From Verrucomicrobia bacterium UBA6775 (GTDB lineage Bacteria > Verrucomicrobiota > Verrucomicrobiia > Limisphaerales > UBA1096): a stretch of DNA of 63,275 nt. The DNA is taken from positions 1-63,275 of the forward strand of contig DKGH01000158.1 in the NCBI GenBank assembly GCA_002453165.1, in the 5' to 3' direction. Position numbers and translations under genes: made by a program. Under the pieces are notes generated by a model that made no database searches, was not told the DNA's origin, and worked only from the letters and a program-made list of their open reading frames with translations. Shown here piece by piece: positions 49,801 through 57,153 of the stretch. The number at the start of each line of letters is the position of its first letter. The stretch's first letter is position 1.

Positions 49801-49819
49801 GGAACCCGAACAGGTGCAT
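46802..49819 (-). CDS. PSCyt1-DUF1549-LamG-DUF1553 protein
   Basis: About 1005 residues. The start at 49819 gives the leader RNSLPGLILAVLGSTAGFSA. PSCyt1 has CLECH (43-47), HGPAVVAGKPGESLLWEKV and DDMPPDQPLGQAEKKV, where LGQA comes from a perfect palindrome. DUF1549 follows (NPIDAFILNRLDSEKLMPSD) and ends with NCARCHNHKFDPIQQKEYYQ. A LamG-like insert (residues about 410-620; LEAWVQLGTLDQKGGGVIGV, MIFGMRHRGGGNNFLNGKIH) separates it from DUF1553 (LARWLTHPDNPLFPRVLVNR, GIVETPNDFGFNGGRPSHPE). The C-terminal LRLAKRLAKEYG is palindrome-encoded. It is probably exported; the haem motifs suggest an electron-transfer link. Confidence 0.92.
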   Translation of the reverse strand: MHLFGFRNSLPGLILAVLGSTAGFSATAVEFDRDVAPILVGQCLECHNGSDLKGELNLSQQAGAAKGGKHGPAVVAGKPGESLLWEKVSGDDMPPDQPLGQAEKKVLHDWIAAGAKWGSTDTLDPFQFTTTKRGGYDWWSLQPVKRPGQPAVSQPDWVTNPIDAFILNRLDSEKLMPSDPADPRALIRRLYFDLTGLPPSAEQVAAFVANPTDAAYRRVVDDLLSSPHYGERWGRHWLDLARFGESDGFERNNVRNNLWPYRDWVIRALNDDMPYDEFVRMQVAGDVLKPGDPAGQKAVGFLVAGLHNTVVGGSEFMKKTARQDELEEIIGTVGQTFVGLTVNCARCHNHKFDPIQQKEYYQMTSTIAGVFHGERKVSDPELTRQREALRKQVASLGEELTGIENRGREVALAKRKKGGPSDKPEPPKPLARWEFDTGLEDSLGSLHGVAKGDARIQGGALVVDGSDAWVETAPLAAPLKAKTLEAWVQLGTLDQKGGGVIGVQSNDGKFFDSIVFAEREARRWMPGSNGLVRTKSFGSPEENKAHQQPVHVAIVYHEDGTITGYRNGLPHGKPYKTGRYDFPAGSSQMIFGMRHRGGGNNFLNGKIHRAQLYDRALGPDEIAASAGVESTFVGETELAAALGAKQQARRKALKDQLTDLTGRERALGNGSSMKVYTVAARGNPGTVRLLKRGNAMNEGEVVRPGAVAALRMLKSDFGIKQDASDNERRRQLARWLTHPDNPLFPRVLVNRLWHHHFGTGIVETPNDFGFNGGRPSHPELLDWLTAEFTDNGLRLKAMHRLMVTSNTYRQSAAPREDGLAVDADNRLLWRKSPVRLDAESLRDAVLAVSGRLNPKMGGPGFRDVSITPNNGTTYYEPIYPQGDEFNRRTVYRFSPRGGRSAILDTFDCPDPSTTAPRRAVTTTPLQALALLNNHFILSKAGAMADRVTTHAKGNLDAQVTQVFRDAFQREPDADELRLAKRLAKEYGLTTLCRSLFNSNEFVILN
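46867..46891. repeat. Tandem iterated palindrome
   Basis: Two units in 12-bp register, the second (46878-46891) perfect. They encode RLAKRLAKE near the C terminus of the DUF1553 protein. Confidence 0.95.
49514..49527. repeat. Iterated palindrome, perfect (16-bp extended)
   Basis: The symmetry extends to 49513-49528. It encodes PLGQAE within the PSCyt1 domain, where relatives usually carry P-L-S-x-x-E, so the reading frame and length are kept. Confidence 0.95.
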
Positions 49820-49878
49820 ATCAAGAAAGGTGCCCGGAAAAGCTGCCTCAAGAACACCCCCGCGCAAAGCGAAAACAA

Positions 49879-49892
49879 CGCTTGGCCAAGTG
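49879..49892. repeat. Palindrome with one mismatch, intergenic
   Basis: CGCTTGGCCAAGTG, 60 bases upstream of the DUF1549/DUF1553 start and close to the REP-like element at 49906. Confidence 0.8.
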
Positions 49893-49905
49893 GAAGAAAA
49901 AAAGG

Positions 49906-49974
49906 AAAGGGGACATTCCTGTCCCTTGTATGTTGCAGTGGATTTTTCGGGGACAGGAATGTGCCCGCTCCTTT
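49906..49974. repeat. REP-like inverted-repeat element
   Basis: Left arm 49906-49925 and right arm 49949-49974 are inverted copies of GGGGACAGGAATGT with flanking AAAGG/CCTTT, around a 23-base spacer. It has no coding content. A single-arm relative lies at 45309 and a degenerate one at 57904. Palindrome copies flank it at 49879 and 50002. Confidence 0.75.
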
Positions 49975-50001
49975 AAACAAGCCTCTCCGGAGCTTCAACC
50001 G

Positions 50002-50015
50002 CACTTGGCCAAGTG
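50002..50015. repeat. Palindrome variant with compensated change
   Basis: CACTTGGCCAAGTG is a perfect palindrome in which both symmetric positions differ from the consensus (G to A and C to T). A GCTTGGC half-unit follows in register. Confidence 0.8.
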
Positions 50016-50061
50016 CTTGGCTGGAGAGGAAAACGAAAAACCGGGAACCGTAAAAAAGAAG

Positions 50062-50151
50062 TGGCGGAGAGAGAGGGATTCGAACCCTCGATAGGCGTTA
50101 ACCTATACTCCCTTAGCAGGGGAGCGCTTTCAACCACTCAGCCATCTCTCC
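50062..50151 (-). tRNA. tRNA-Ser (anticodon GCT)
   Basis: The minus strand folds as a class II tRNA. The acceptor GGAGAGA pairs with TCTCTCC, the T loop is GTTCGAATC, and a long variable arm is present. The anticodon loop reads CTGCTAA, giving GCT for serine codons AGC and AGT. The discriminator is G and CCA is encoded (complement at 50062-50064). It lies between the DUF1549/DUF1553 gene and mutS. Confidence 0.97.
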
Positions 50152-50197
50152 GAGCGGGCCGCGCAGCTTGGCCAGGCGAGGCTCACAGGTCAAGCCG

Positions 50198-52798
50198 TCA
50201 TTGGCCTGCGAAGAGGTCCAACTGCGGCGACGGCTCGATGTTGCGAAGTGTCTCGCGCTCGGCCGATTGCCGGGAGACGTAGCGGGTGCCGCCGTCCGGC
50301 GACAGCTCGGTGTCCTCGAGGTTGCGCAGGATGGCCTTGGCCCGCTCGATCACCGGGCCGGGCACGCCGGCCAGACGGGCCACGTGGATGCCGTAGCTCT
50401 TGTCCGCGCCGCCCTCGACGATCTTGTGCAGGAACACGATCTGGTCGTTCCACTCCCGCACGGCGACGTTGAAGTTCGCGAGGCGCGGCAGCCGGCCTGC
50501 CAGCTCGGTCAACTCGTGGTAGTGCGTCGCGAACAGCGTCTTGGCGCCGACCTGGTTGTGCAGGTGCTCGACGATGGACCACGCGAGGCTCAGGCCGTCG
50601 AACGTGCTCGTGCCGCGGCCGACTTCGTCGAGTACGACGAGGCTGCGATCGGTGGCGTTGTTCAGGATGTTCGCCGTCTCGCTCATTTCGACCATGAAGG
50701 TGGATTGGCCGCGGGACAGGTCGTCGCTCGCGCCGATGCGGGTGAAGATGCGGTCGACGAGATCGACGCGCGCCTGCCGCGCCGGGAGGAAGGCACCGGT
50801 GTGGGCGAGCAACGACAGCAGGGCGACCTGCCGGATGAAGGTGCTTTTGCCGGCCATGTTCGGGCCGGTGATCACGGCGACCTGGCGGGTGTCGCGGTCC
50901 AGTTGCGTGTCGTTCGGCACGAACGGTTCACCGGTCATGGATTGCTCGAGCACCGGGTGGCGGCCCTCGTCGATCTGCAGGTCGCCCTCGTCCCGGATGT
51001 CGGGGCAAACGTGTGCGTGAAGCCGGGCCACCTCGGCAAACCCGGCCAGCACGTCGAGCTGCGCCAGCGCGGAGGCGATCTCCTGCACCTGTGGCAGCGA
51101 CTTTAAAATCTCCTCGCGCACTCGCTGGAACAGCTCGTACTCCAGCTTTTGGCTGCGCTCCTCGGAGCCGAGGATTTTGCCCTCCATCTCCTTCAGTTCC
51201 GGCGTGATGAATCGCTCGGCGTTGGCCAGGGTCTGCTTGCGGGTGTAATGCTCCGGCACCTTGTCGAGGTTGGCGCGGGTCACCTCGATGAAATATCCGA
51301 ACACGGAATTGAACCGCACCTTGAGCGAGGTGATGCCGGTTTTCTCCATCTCCTCCTGTTGCAGCTTGGCGATCCAGTCCTTGCCCTCGGTGGCGCCCCG
51401 GCGCAGTTCGTCGAGCGCGGGGTCGAAGCCCTCGCGGATGATGCCGCCGTCCTTCAGCGCCATCGGCGGATCGTCGGCGATGGCCCGCGAAACCAGATCG
51501 GCCACCTCCGGCAGATCGTGCATTTGACCTCCCAACTGGCTCAGCAGCGGCGGGATGTCATTGTCTGTTTGCTCCTCGAACACATCCTCGCTGAGGGACG
51601 GCGCGACCGGGTCGGACGCCTGCTGCACTTCGGTGATCATGCTGCGCAGGCCGGGCAGTTGCAGCAGTGCACCGCGAAGCTGCACGAGGTCGCGCGCGTT
51701 GCCGGAGCCGATGCTCAGGCGGCTGATCATCCGCTCGAGATCGCGCACCTCTTTGAGGCTCTCGCGGAACCGGTCCAGCGCCGGCCCGTTGTGAATGAAC
51801 CGGGCGATGGCCTCCTGCCGTTGGCGGATCGGTTCGACCGCCGAGAGCGGCTGCGACAGCCAGTCGCGCAACCTCCGGGCGCCCATCGGCGTGGAGGTGC
51901 GGTTCATCGCGGCGTAGAGTGTGGCCGGCTTGGCCGCCTCGCGATGGAGAGGCTCGAGGATTTCCAGATGCTTGAGCGTGGCGGCATCGAGCACGAGATA
52001 GTCGGCCACCTCATAAAATGTCAGCCGGGTGAAGTGCGTCACGTCGCGACGCAAATGTTGGCTGACGTAGTGCAGCGCGCCGCCGGCTGCGCCGATCGCT
52101 GCCGGCCGACTCTTCAGCCCGAAGCCGTCGAGAGCGGCCACCTTGAAATGATCCTTCAGCGTGAACTCCGCCGTTTCCAGCGCGAACACCCAGCCTTCGT
52201 AGCTGTTGAGCACGCTGACGTTTGGCTCGATCAACCCGGCCAGCTGCTTGGCCTCCTCCGGGTAAATCACCTCGCCCGGGTTGAGCCGTTCCAGCTCGGC
52301 GACGACGGCGGCCTCGTTTTCCAGCTCGGCCACCTTGAAGTCGCCGGTCGTCAAGTCCACGGCCGCCACACCGAACCGGCTGCCTGAAGTGGCAACGGCG
52401 ACGAGAAAATTGTTGCGCCCGGCCTCGAGCATGCGCTCGTCGAAGTGTGCGCCCGGGCTGATGATCTGGGTGATCTCGCGCTTGACCAATTGGCCCGGCC
52501 GGGCTGTCTCGACCTGATCACAGATGGCCACCTTGCGGCCGGCCTGCAGCAGCTTGGCCATGTAGCTGCCGGTGGCGTGGTACGGGATGCCGCACATCGG
52601 CGTGTCGCCGCGCTTGGTCAGTGCGACGTTGAGGATGCCGGCCGCCTCCTTGGCGTCCTCAAAGAACATCTCGTAAAAGTCCCCCAAGCGGAACAGCAGG
52701 ATGGTCCCAGCCGGCAGTTGGCCTTTGCACTGCCGGTACTGGGCCATCATCGGGGTGAGTTTCGCCTCCTTCGGCACCGGGGCGAAATTAAGGGCCAC
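50198..52798 (-). CDS. mutS: DNA mismatch repair protein MutS
   Basis: About 866 residues (853 in E. coli). KLTPMMAQYRQCKGQLPAGT then LLFRLGDFYEMFFEDA is the mismatch-recognition domain with the Phe-x-Glu clamp (FYE). The connector, lever and clamp domains follow, and VITGPNMAGKSTFIRQVALL is Walker A of the ATPase domain; LVVLDEVGRGTSTFDGLSLA is Walker B and the signature. MutS binds base mismatches and starts repair. The start is uncertain: GTG at 52798 or 52777 keeps the expected length, and no ribosome binding site decides. The frame stays open up to 53011, but that extension would translate the tandem palindrome and overlap the divergent dnaB gene. Confidence 0.95.
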   Translation of the reverse strand: MALNFAPVPKEAKLTPMMAQYRQCKGQLPAGTILLFRLGDFYEMFFEDAKEAAGILNVALTKRGDTPMCGIPYHATGSYMAKLLQAGRKVAICDQVETARPGQLVKREITQIISPGAHFDERMLEAGRNNFLVAVATSGSRFGVAAVDLTTGDFKVAELENEAAVVAELERLNPGEVIYPEEAKQLAGLIEPNVSVLNSYEGWVFALETAEFTLKDHFKVAALDGFGLKSRPAAIGAAGGALHYVSQHLRRDVTHFTRLTFYEVADYLVLDAATLKHLEILEPLHREAAKPATLYAAMNRTSTPMGARRLRDWLSQPLSAVEPIRQRQEAIARFIHNGPALDRFRESLKEVRDLERMISRLSIGSGNARDLVQLRGALLQLPGLRSMITEVQQASDPVAPSLSEDVFEEQTDNDIPPLLSQLGGQMHDLPEVADLVSRAIADDPPMALKDGGIIREGFDPALDELRRGATEGKDWIAKLQQEEMEKTGITSLKVRFNSVFGYFIEVTRANLDKVPEHYTRKQTLANAERFITPELKEMEGKILGSEERSQKLEYELFQRVREEILKSLPQVQEIASALAQLDVLAGFAEVARLHAHVCPDIRDEGDLQIDEGRHPVLEQSMTGEPFVPNDTQLDRDTRQVAVITGPNMAGKSTFIRQVALLSLLAHTGAFLPARQARVDLVDRIFTRIGASDDLSRGQSTFMVEMSETANILNNATDRSLVVLDEVGRGTSTFDGLSLAWSIVEHLHNQVGAKTLFATHYHELTELAGRLPRLANFNVAVREWNDQIVFLHKIVEGGADKSYGIHVARLAGVPGPVIERAKAILRNLEDTELSPDGGTRYVSRQSAERETLRNIEPSPQLDLFAGQ

Positions 52799-52820
52799 AC
52801 CGGAATCGGTCGAGGGGAAG

Positions 52821-52829
52821 ATATCCACA
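52821..52829. promoter_or_regulatory. Possible DnaA-box-like site
   Basis: ATATCCACA matches TTATCCACA at 8 of 9 positions in the mutS-dnaB gap. A single site of this quality can arise by chance. Confidence 0.25.
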
Positions 52830-52837
52830 ACCCGGTC

Positions 52838-52863
52838 CGCTTGGCCAAGCGCTTGGCCAAGCG
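52838..52863. repeat. Tandem iterated palindrome, both units perfect
   Basis: Two perfect 14-mers (52838-52851 and 52850-52863) share a CG, so the 26 bases together are also one perfect palindrome. They lie in the gap between the divergent mutS and dnaB genes. This is the best-preserved tandem copy in the window. Confidence 0.97.
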
Positions 52864-52885
52864 CGGGTGTTGTTGCGAATAACCC

Positions 52886-52894
52886 TGTCGATAA
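52886..52894. promoter_or_regulatory. Possible DnaA-box-like site
   Basis: TGTCGATAA matches TGTGGATAA at 8 of 9 positions, on the opposite strand to the site at 52821. The two flank the tandem palindrome. Confidence 0.25.
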
Positions 52895-52958
52895 CCGCCG
52901 AGAAAGTTGCCAACTTCTCATCGTTGCAAAGCAGCTGCGTTTCCGGTTTTCTTGAGTC

Positions 52959-54413
52959 GTGCCTGATATACCGGAAGCAACGCCCCTGCCTGAAAAGGAT
53001 CTGAAATACACGCCCCGCCAGCGGGAAAATCAGACCGTGGTCCCGATCGGGCGCACCCCGCCGAATGACGTTGCCGCCGAGCAGGGCGTGCTGGGCTGTG
53101 TCCTGCTCGATCCGCAGCAAAACCTCCCGGCCTGCATTGAAAAGGTCAAGGACGAGACGGTGTTTTACGATCTCCGGCACCAGGCCATTTACGCCGCGAT
53201 GGTGGCGATGTATGAGGAGACAGCCCCGATCGATTTGCTGACGCTCTCACACCAGCTTCGCTCCGCCGGGGAGTTGGACAACATCGGCGGCGTGGCCTAC
53301 CTCACCGAACTGCAGGACAGCGTGCCGTCGGCGGCAAACCTCGAGTACTATTTTGAGATTGTCCGGGATCAGGCCCTGCTGCGCCGGATGATCCAGACCT
53401 GCACCAAGGCCATCGCCGATGCGTACGACGAGACCGGCGAGGTCGACCGGTTGGTGGGCGAGGTGGAGCAGGCAGTGCTGGCGATCAACCGCGATCACAA
53501 TGTCGTGGACATGCCCAAAATCTCCGAGCATGTGCGCGATGCGGTCGCAAAGATCGAACTGCTGTTCAAAAACAAGGGCTCCACTACCGGTGTGGAGACC
53601 GGCTTCACCGATCTGGACAAAATGACCACCGGCCTGCACCCAGGCGAGATGATTGTCGTCGCCGCACGACCGTCGATGGGCAAGACCTCGCTGGCGATGA
53701 ACATCGTGGAGCACGTTGCACTGGATGCGAAGCTGCCGGTCGGGGTGTTCAGCCTGGAAATGTCCTCCGAGTCGCTCGTCATGAGGATGATCAGTTCTCT
53801 GGCGCGGATTAACAGCCACGATATGCAGGACGGCATGCTGACTCCGCAGGATTTTCCGCGCATTACTGATGCCGCCGGCCGGCTGGCCAACTCCTCCCTG
53901 CACATCGACGACTCGGCTGGTCTCTCCATCCTCCAGCTTACCGCAAGGGCCCGCCGGATGTGGCAACAGCACGGCATCAAGCTGTTTGTCATTGACTACC
54001 TGCAGCTGCTTCATTCTACTTCGCGGCGGGCAGGAGAGAACCGCCAGCAGGAGATCGCAGAGATTTCCAGTGGGATTAAGGCCTTGGCCAAGACGCTCGG
54101 TGTGCCGGTCATCGTCCTCAGTCAGCTCAACCGCGAGTTGGAGAAGGACAAGAACCGCAAGCCGCGACTTTCGGATCTCCGCGAGTCCGGATCGATTGAG
54201 CAGGATGCCGACCTCGTGGGGCTGCTGTACAAGCCGGGCGGCGTGGACGAGGACACGGACGATCCCGAGAGCGAAGCCCGACCGGTGAATCTCCTCATTG
54301 CCAAGCAGCGCAACGGCCCGACCGGGGATGTTCCCCTGACCTTTTTGAAGGGTTACACAAGATTTGAGAACGCAGCCAAGTTCAATCGCGAAGACATGCC
54401 GCAGGATGACTAG
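52959..54413 (+). CDS. dnaB: Replicative DNA helicase DnaB
   Basis: A 484-residue hexameric helicase that unwinds DNA at the replication fork. The N-terminal domain (PPNDVAAEQGVLGCVLLDPQ, LRSAGELDNIGGVAYLTELQ) binds primase. TGFTDLDKMTTGLHPGEMIV leads to Walker A in VVAARPSMGKTSLAMNIVEH. VFSLEMSSESLVMRMISSLA and LFVIDYLQLLHST (Walker B) follow, and IVLSQLNRELEKDKNRKPRL with LRESGSIEQDADLVGLLY completes motifs H3 and H4. The start is a GTG at 52959, divergent from mutS. Its stop overlaps the bamA ATG by 8 bases, so dnaB and bamA share a message, an uncommon pairing. Confidence 0.96.
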   Translation: MPDIPEATPLPEKDLKYTPRQRENQTVVPIGRTPPNDVAAEQGVLGCVLLDPQQNLPACIEKVKDETVFYDLRHQAIYAAMVAMYEETAPIDLLTLSHQLRSAGELDNIGGVAYLTELQDSVPSAANLEYYFEIVRDQALLRRMIQTCTKAIADAYDETGEVDRLVGEVEQAVLAINRDHNVVDMPKISEHVRDAVAKIELLFKNKGSTTGVETGFTDLDKMTTGLHPGEMIVVAARPSMGKTSLAMNIVEHVALDAKLPVGVFSLEMSSESLVMRMISSLARINSHDMQDGMLTPQDFPRITDAAGRLANSSLHIDDSAGLSILQLTARARRMWQQHGIKLFVIDYLQLLHSTSRRAGENRQQEIAEISSGIKALAKTLGVPVIVLSQLNRELEKDKNRKPRLSDLRESGSIEQDADLVGLLYKPGGVDEDTDDPESEARPVNLLIAKQRNGPTGDVPLTFLKGYTRFENAAKFNREDMPQDD

Positions 54414-57141
54414 TCCGGCGGGGAGATTGCGTTCGCTCGGCCAAGCGCTTGGCCAAGTTTTTCTTCTGGCACTGCTGCTCTTCCCCGCCCTGGCCAGTGG
54501 CCAGCAACCGGCTGTGGTGGCCGATCGCGACCTGGTCAAGAAAATCTCGATTCAACACATCGGCCCACCGGCGGCATCCGATGAGTATATCCTGGCCCAT
54601 ATCCGCCTCAGGGAGGGTGAACCGTTCCGCCAGTCTGTCATCAACGACGATATTGAGAGCCTGATGGGCACCAACTTCTTTCTAAGCGTGGACGTCGTTT
54701 ATGAAGAGGATCGGGGATTGGGGGGGCAGGTTGTCCGCTACCTCCTTCGCGGCCAGCCCACGGTGACCGAGATTCGGTTCGACGGAAACTCCGGCCGGAA
54801 ATTCCGCCGCAGCAAACTGATGCGAAAAATGCGGTCGCGCGTTGGGGACATTTTCAACGGTATGGCCCTAGCCTCGGATCGGCGGGTCATCGAGAAGGAA
54901 TACAACAAGGCCGGCTATCATCAGGCCGTGGTGGAGATGTTGCCGGAACATGATGCGGACCAGGGGCAGGTCGTCGTCACTTACAGGATCGAACCCGGCC
55001 AGAGGGTGAAGATCGACGACATCATTTTTGAAAAGGTCACGTCCGGAGATTACAAAGAACTTGCCTTTACGCAACGGCAACTGCGCAAGGTTTTGAAAAC
55101 GCGCCGTCATTGGTGGATGTCTTGGCTGACCGGCAGCGGTAAACTCGAGGAGGATCAATGGGACACCGACATGGAGGAGTTGAAGAAATTCTACCAGTCC
55201 CATGGTTACATCGACTTTCGATTGGTGGACAAAATCGAGACCCTGAACGAAAAGGGGAACCGGATGGTCATTCGCCTCAATATTTTCGAGGGTCACCAGT
55301 ACCGCGTGGGAAACGTCACCTTCGAGGGGAACACGGTCTATACTGACGCACAGATTCTTGAGGGCAAGCGAACTTTTGAATACTACGTGGGCCCGCGCCT
55401 TTGGCCAGGCGAAGTCTTTACGCCCGAGGATCGTCAGGAGGATGCCCTCGCCATAAAGGAGTTGTATGAGATGAAGGGTTATCTGGACGCTGACATACGC
55501 TCCGAGGTCATCCCTAATACCGGCACCGGCGAAATCGACATCCACTACAGGATCACGGAGAACGAATCGGTCAAGGTGGAGCAGATCAAGATCCGGGGCA
55601 ACACGACCACCAAGGACAAGGTCATCCGGCGTGAGTTGAACATTTACCCGGGCGAAACGTTCAACATGGTCAGCGTCAACCTGAGCAAACGCCGCCTCGA
55701 GGGTACCGGGTTGTTCGATAAGGTGGAGACCGAGGCCGAGCAGATTGAGGAGTTGCCCAGCAAGCGAAACCTCGTCATCGGGGTGACCGAGGGCCGCACC
55801 GGCAATATCATGATGGGTTTCGGCTACGGCTCGATCATGTCGCTCTACGCCCAGATAGGTTATACACAGGGCAACTTTGACCTTTTCAACCCGCCATTTT
55901 TCACCGGGGGGGGGCAAAAATTCCGGCTGCAGATCACCGCCGGTCGCAGGCACGAGGATTACATGGTTACCTTCGAGGAGCCCTTCCTTTTTGACAAAAA
56001 GCTGCGTCTCGCAGTGGATCTGTACCACCGCGATAACCGGTTCCTGAGCAATTACTTCACGCAAAAACGGACTGGTGCACGCGTGGGGTTGTCCAGAACC
56101 CTCTGGAACGACTATACTTACGGTGGAGTCAACTACACCATCGAGCGTGTCGGCATTCATGACCGGTCGTACTACACTTGGATGCTACAGGAGCATGATA
56201 TTATCGACGGAAGGTTGATTTCGCCCGACTCGGATTTAAACAACCCTTTCAACTGGGAATACGATCGCTCACGTAGGGATGAGGGTGAATACGCAGAACT
56301 AAATCACGATCGGATGGTTTCCAAACTGGGAACGTTCGTTGCCTATAGCACACTCAATCATGCCCTTATGCCAAACCGGGGTCAGCACACTCAGTTCACC
56401 GCTGAGGTCGCCGGTGGCCCGTTTGGAGGGGAAACCGAGATGTACAAGCTCGAGTTGGAGTCGTCTTACTACTTTCCAGGCCTAATGCAGGGGCACGTGC
56501 TGGAACTCGTCGGCCGGGTCGGCGTGGTGGACAGCTTTGGCGGAAGTCGCCGCGTGCCCTACTTCGACCGATTTTTCCTTGGAGGCAACCGCACCATGCG
56601 CGGATACGACCACCGTGACATTGGGCCCCGCCTGAAAAAATGGAAGCTCAGCAAGGGCATGCATGAGGGGGCACAGCATTACGGCTACCATGTGGACGTG
56701 ATGAAAGATGGGAAGGTTGTCGAGAAGGACAAATTCATCCCGGTCCAACACACCCCTTCCGACTACCCGTTTGCGGATTATCAAGGTCCGCATCAAACCC
56801 CACTTCTCCCACTTGAGGACGGCACCTCATGGAACCCGGTGATGGTAGACGGCTCCGAGCCGCTGGGTGGCAGCAGCTACTGGTTCGGCTCAGCGGAATA
56901 CACCATTCCGATCATCGAGCGGCTGCGATTTGCTTTGTTTTATGACATTGGCATGTCCTATCTCGATCCTTACGAATTTGAATTCGGCGATTACGCCGAC
57001 AACTGGGGCGTTGGCCTGCGGTTGACAGTGCCCATGCTTGGGCCGCTGCGTCTGGACTACGGCTTCCCGATCTCGCACCCCGACTACGTGGACGGTGGGG
57101 GAGAATTTCACTTTGGGGTGGGATACAACCGCACTTTTTAA
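54406..57141 (+). CDS. bamA: Outer membrane assembly factor BamA
   Basis: A 911-residue Omp85 protein that inserts beta-barrel proteins into the outer membrane, direct evidence for a diderm envelope. The ATG at 54406 starts a leader RLRSLGQALGQVFLLALLLF whose N region is palindrome-encoded. Several POTRA domains follow, with pieces such as VKKISIQHIGPPAASDEYIL, GGQVVRYLLRGQPTVTEIRF and NESVKVEQIKIRGNTTTKDK. The C-terminal barrel includes the FFLGGNRTMRGYD loop (lid-lock motif of the family) and ends with GEFHFGVGYNRTF, finishing in an aromatic residue as barrels do. The skp gene follows after 12 bases, a classical order. Confidence 0.95.
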   Translation: MTSPAGRLRSLGQALGQVFLLALLLFPALASGQQPAVVADRDLVKKISIQHIGPPAASDEYILAHIRLREGEPFRQSVINDDIESLMGTNFFLSVDVVYEEDRGLGGQVVRYLLRGQPTVTEIRFDGNSGRKFRRSKLMRKMRSRVGDIFNGMALASDRRVIEKEYNKAGYHQAVVEMLPEHDADQGQVVVTYRIEPGQRVKIDDIIFEKVTSGDYKELAFTQRQLRKVLKTRRHWWMSWLTGSGKLEEDQWDTDMEELKKFYQSHGYIDFRLVDKIETLNEKGNRMVIRLNIFEGHQYRVGNVTFEGNTVYTDAQILEGKRTFEYYVGPRLWPGEVFTPEDRQEDALAIKELYEMKGYLDADIRSEVIPNTGTGEIDIHYRITENESVKVEQIKIRGNTTTKDKVIRRELNIYPGETFNMVSVNLSKRRLEGTGLFDKVETEAEQIEELPSKRNLVIGVTEGRTGNIMMGFGYGSIMSLYAQIGYTQGNFDLFNPPFFTGGGQKFRLQITAGRRHEDYMVTFEEPFLFDKKLRLAVDLYHRDNRFLSNYFTQKRTGARVGLSRTLWNDYTYGGVNYTIERVGIHDRSYYTWMLQEHDIIDGRLISPDSDLNNPFNWEYDRSRRDEGEYAELNHDRMVSKLGTFVAYSTLNHALMPNRGQHTQFTAEVAGGPFGGETEMYKLELESSYYFPGLMQGHVLELVGRVGVVDSFGGSRRVPYFDRFFLGGNRTMRGYDHRDIGPRLKKWKLSKGMHEGAQHYGYHVDVMKDGKVVEKDKFIPVQHTPSDYPFADYQGPHQTPLLPLEDGTSWNPVMVDGSEPLGGSSYWFGSAEYTIPIIERLRFALFYDIGMSYLDPYEFEFGDYADNWGVGLRLTVPMLGPLRLDYGFPISHPDYVDGGGEFHFGVGYNRTF
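54434..54457. repeat. Tandem palindrome, slightly degenerate
   Basis: CGCTCGGCCAAGCG (one mismatch, 54434-54447) overlaps a second unit CGCTTGGCCAAG (54446-54457). They encode LGQALGQ at the start of the BamA leader. Confidence 0.85.
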
Positions 57142-57153
57142 AAACTGTTAAAA

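Noticed and set aside
49759..50282. Plus-strand open frames across the tRNA containing REGFEPSIGVNL and similar
   Set aside because: This is the well-known false translation of the complement of a tRNA-Ser gene; the cloverleaf on the minus strand explains it.
52799..53011. N-terminal extension of MutS resembling a targeting peptide (RSWQLSRRLSTGLFATTPAL)
   Set aside because: It overlaps the divergent dnaB start and translates the tandem palindrome; MutS normally begins a few residues before LTPMM.
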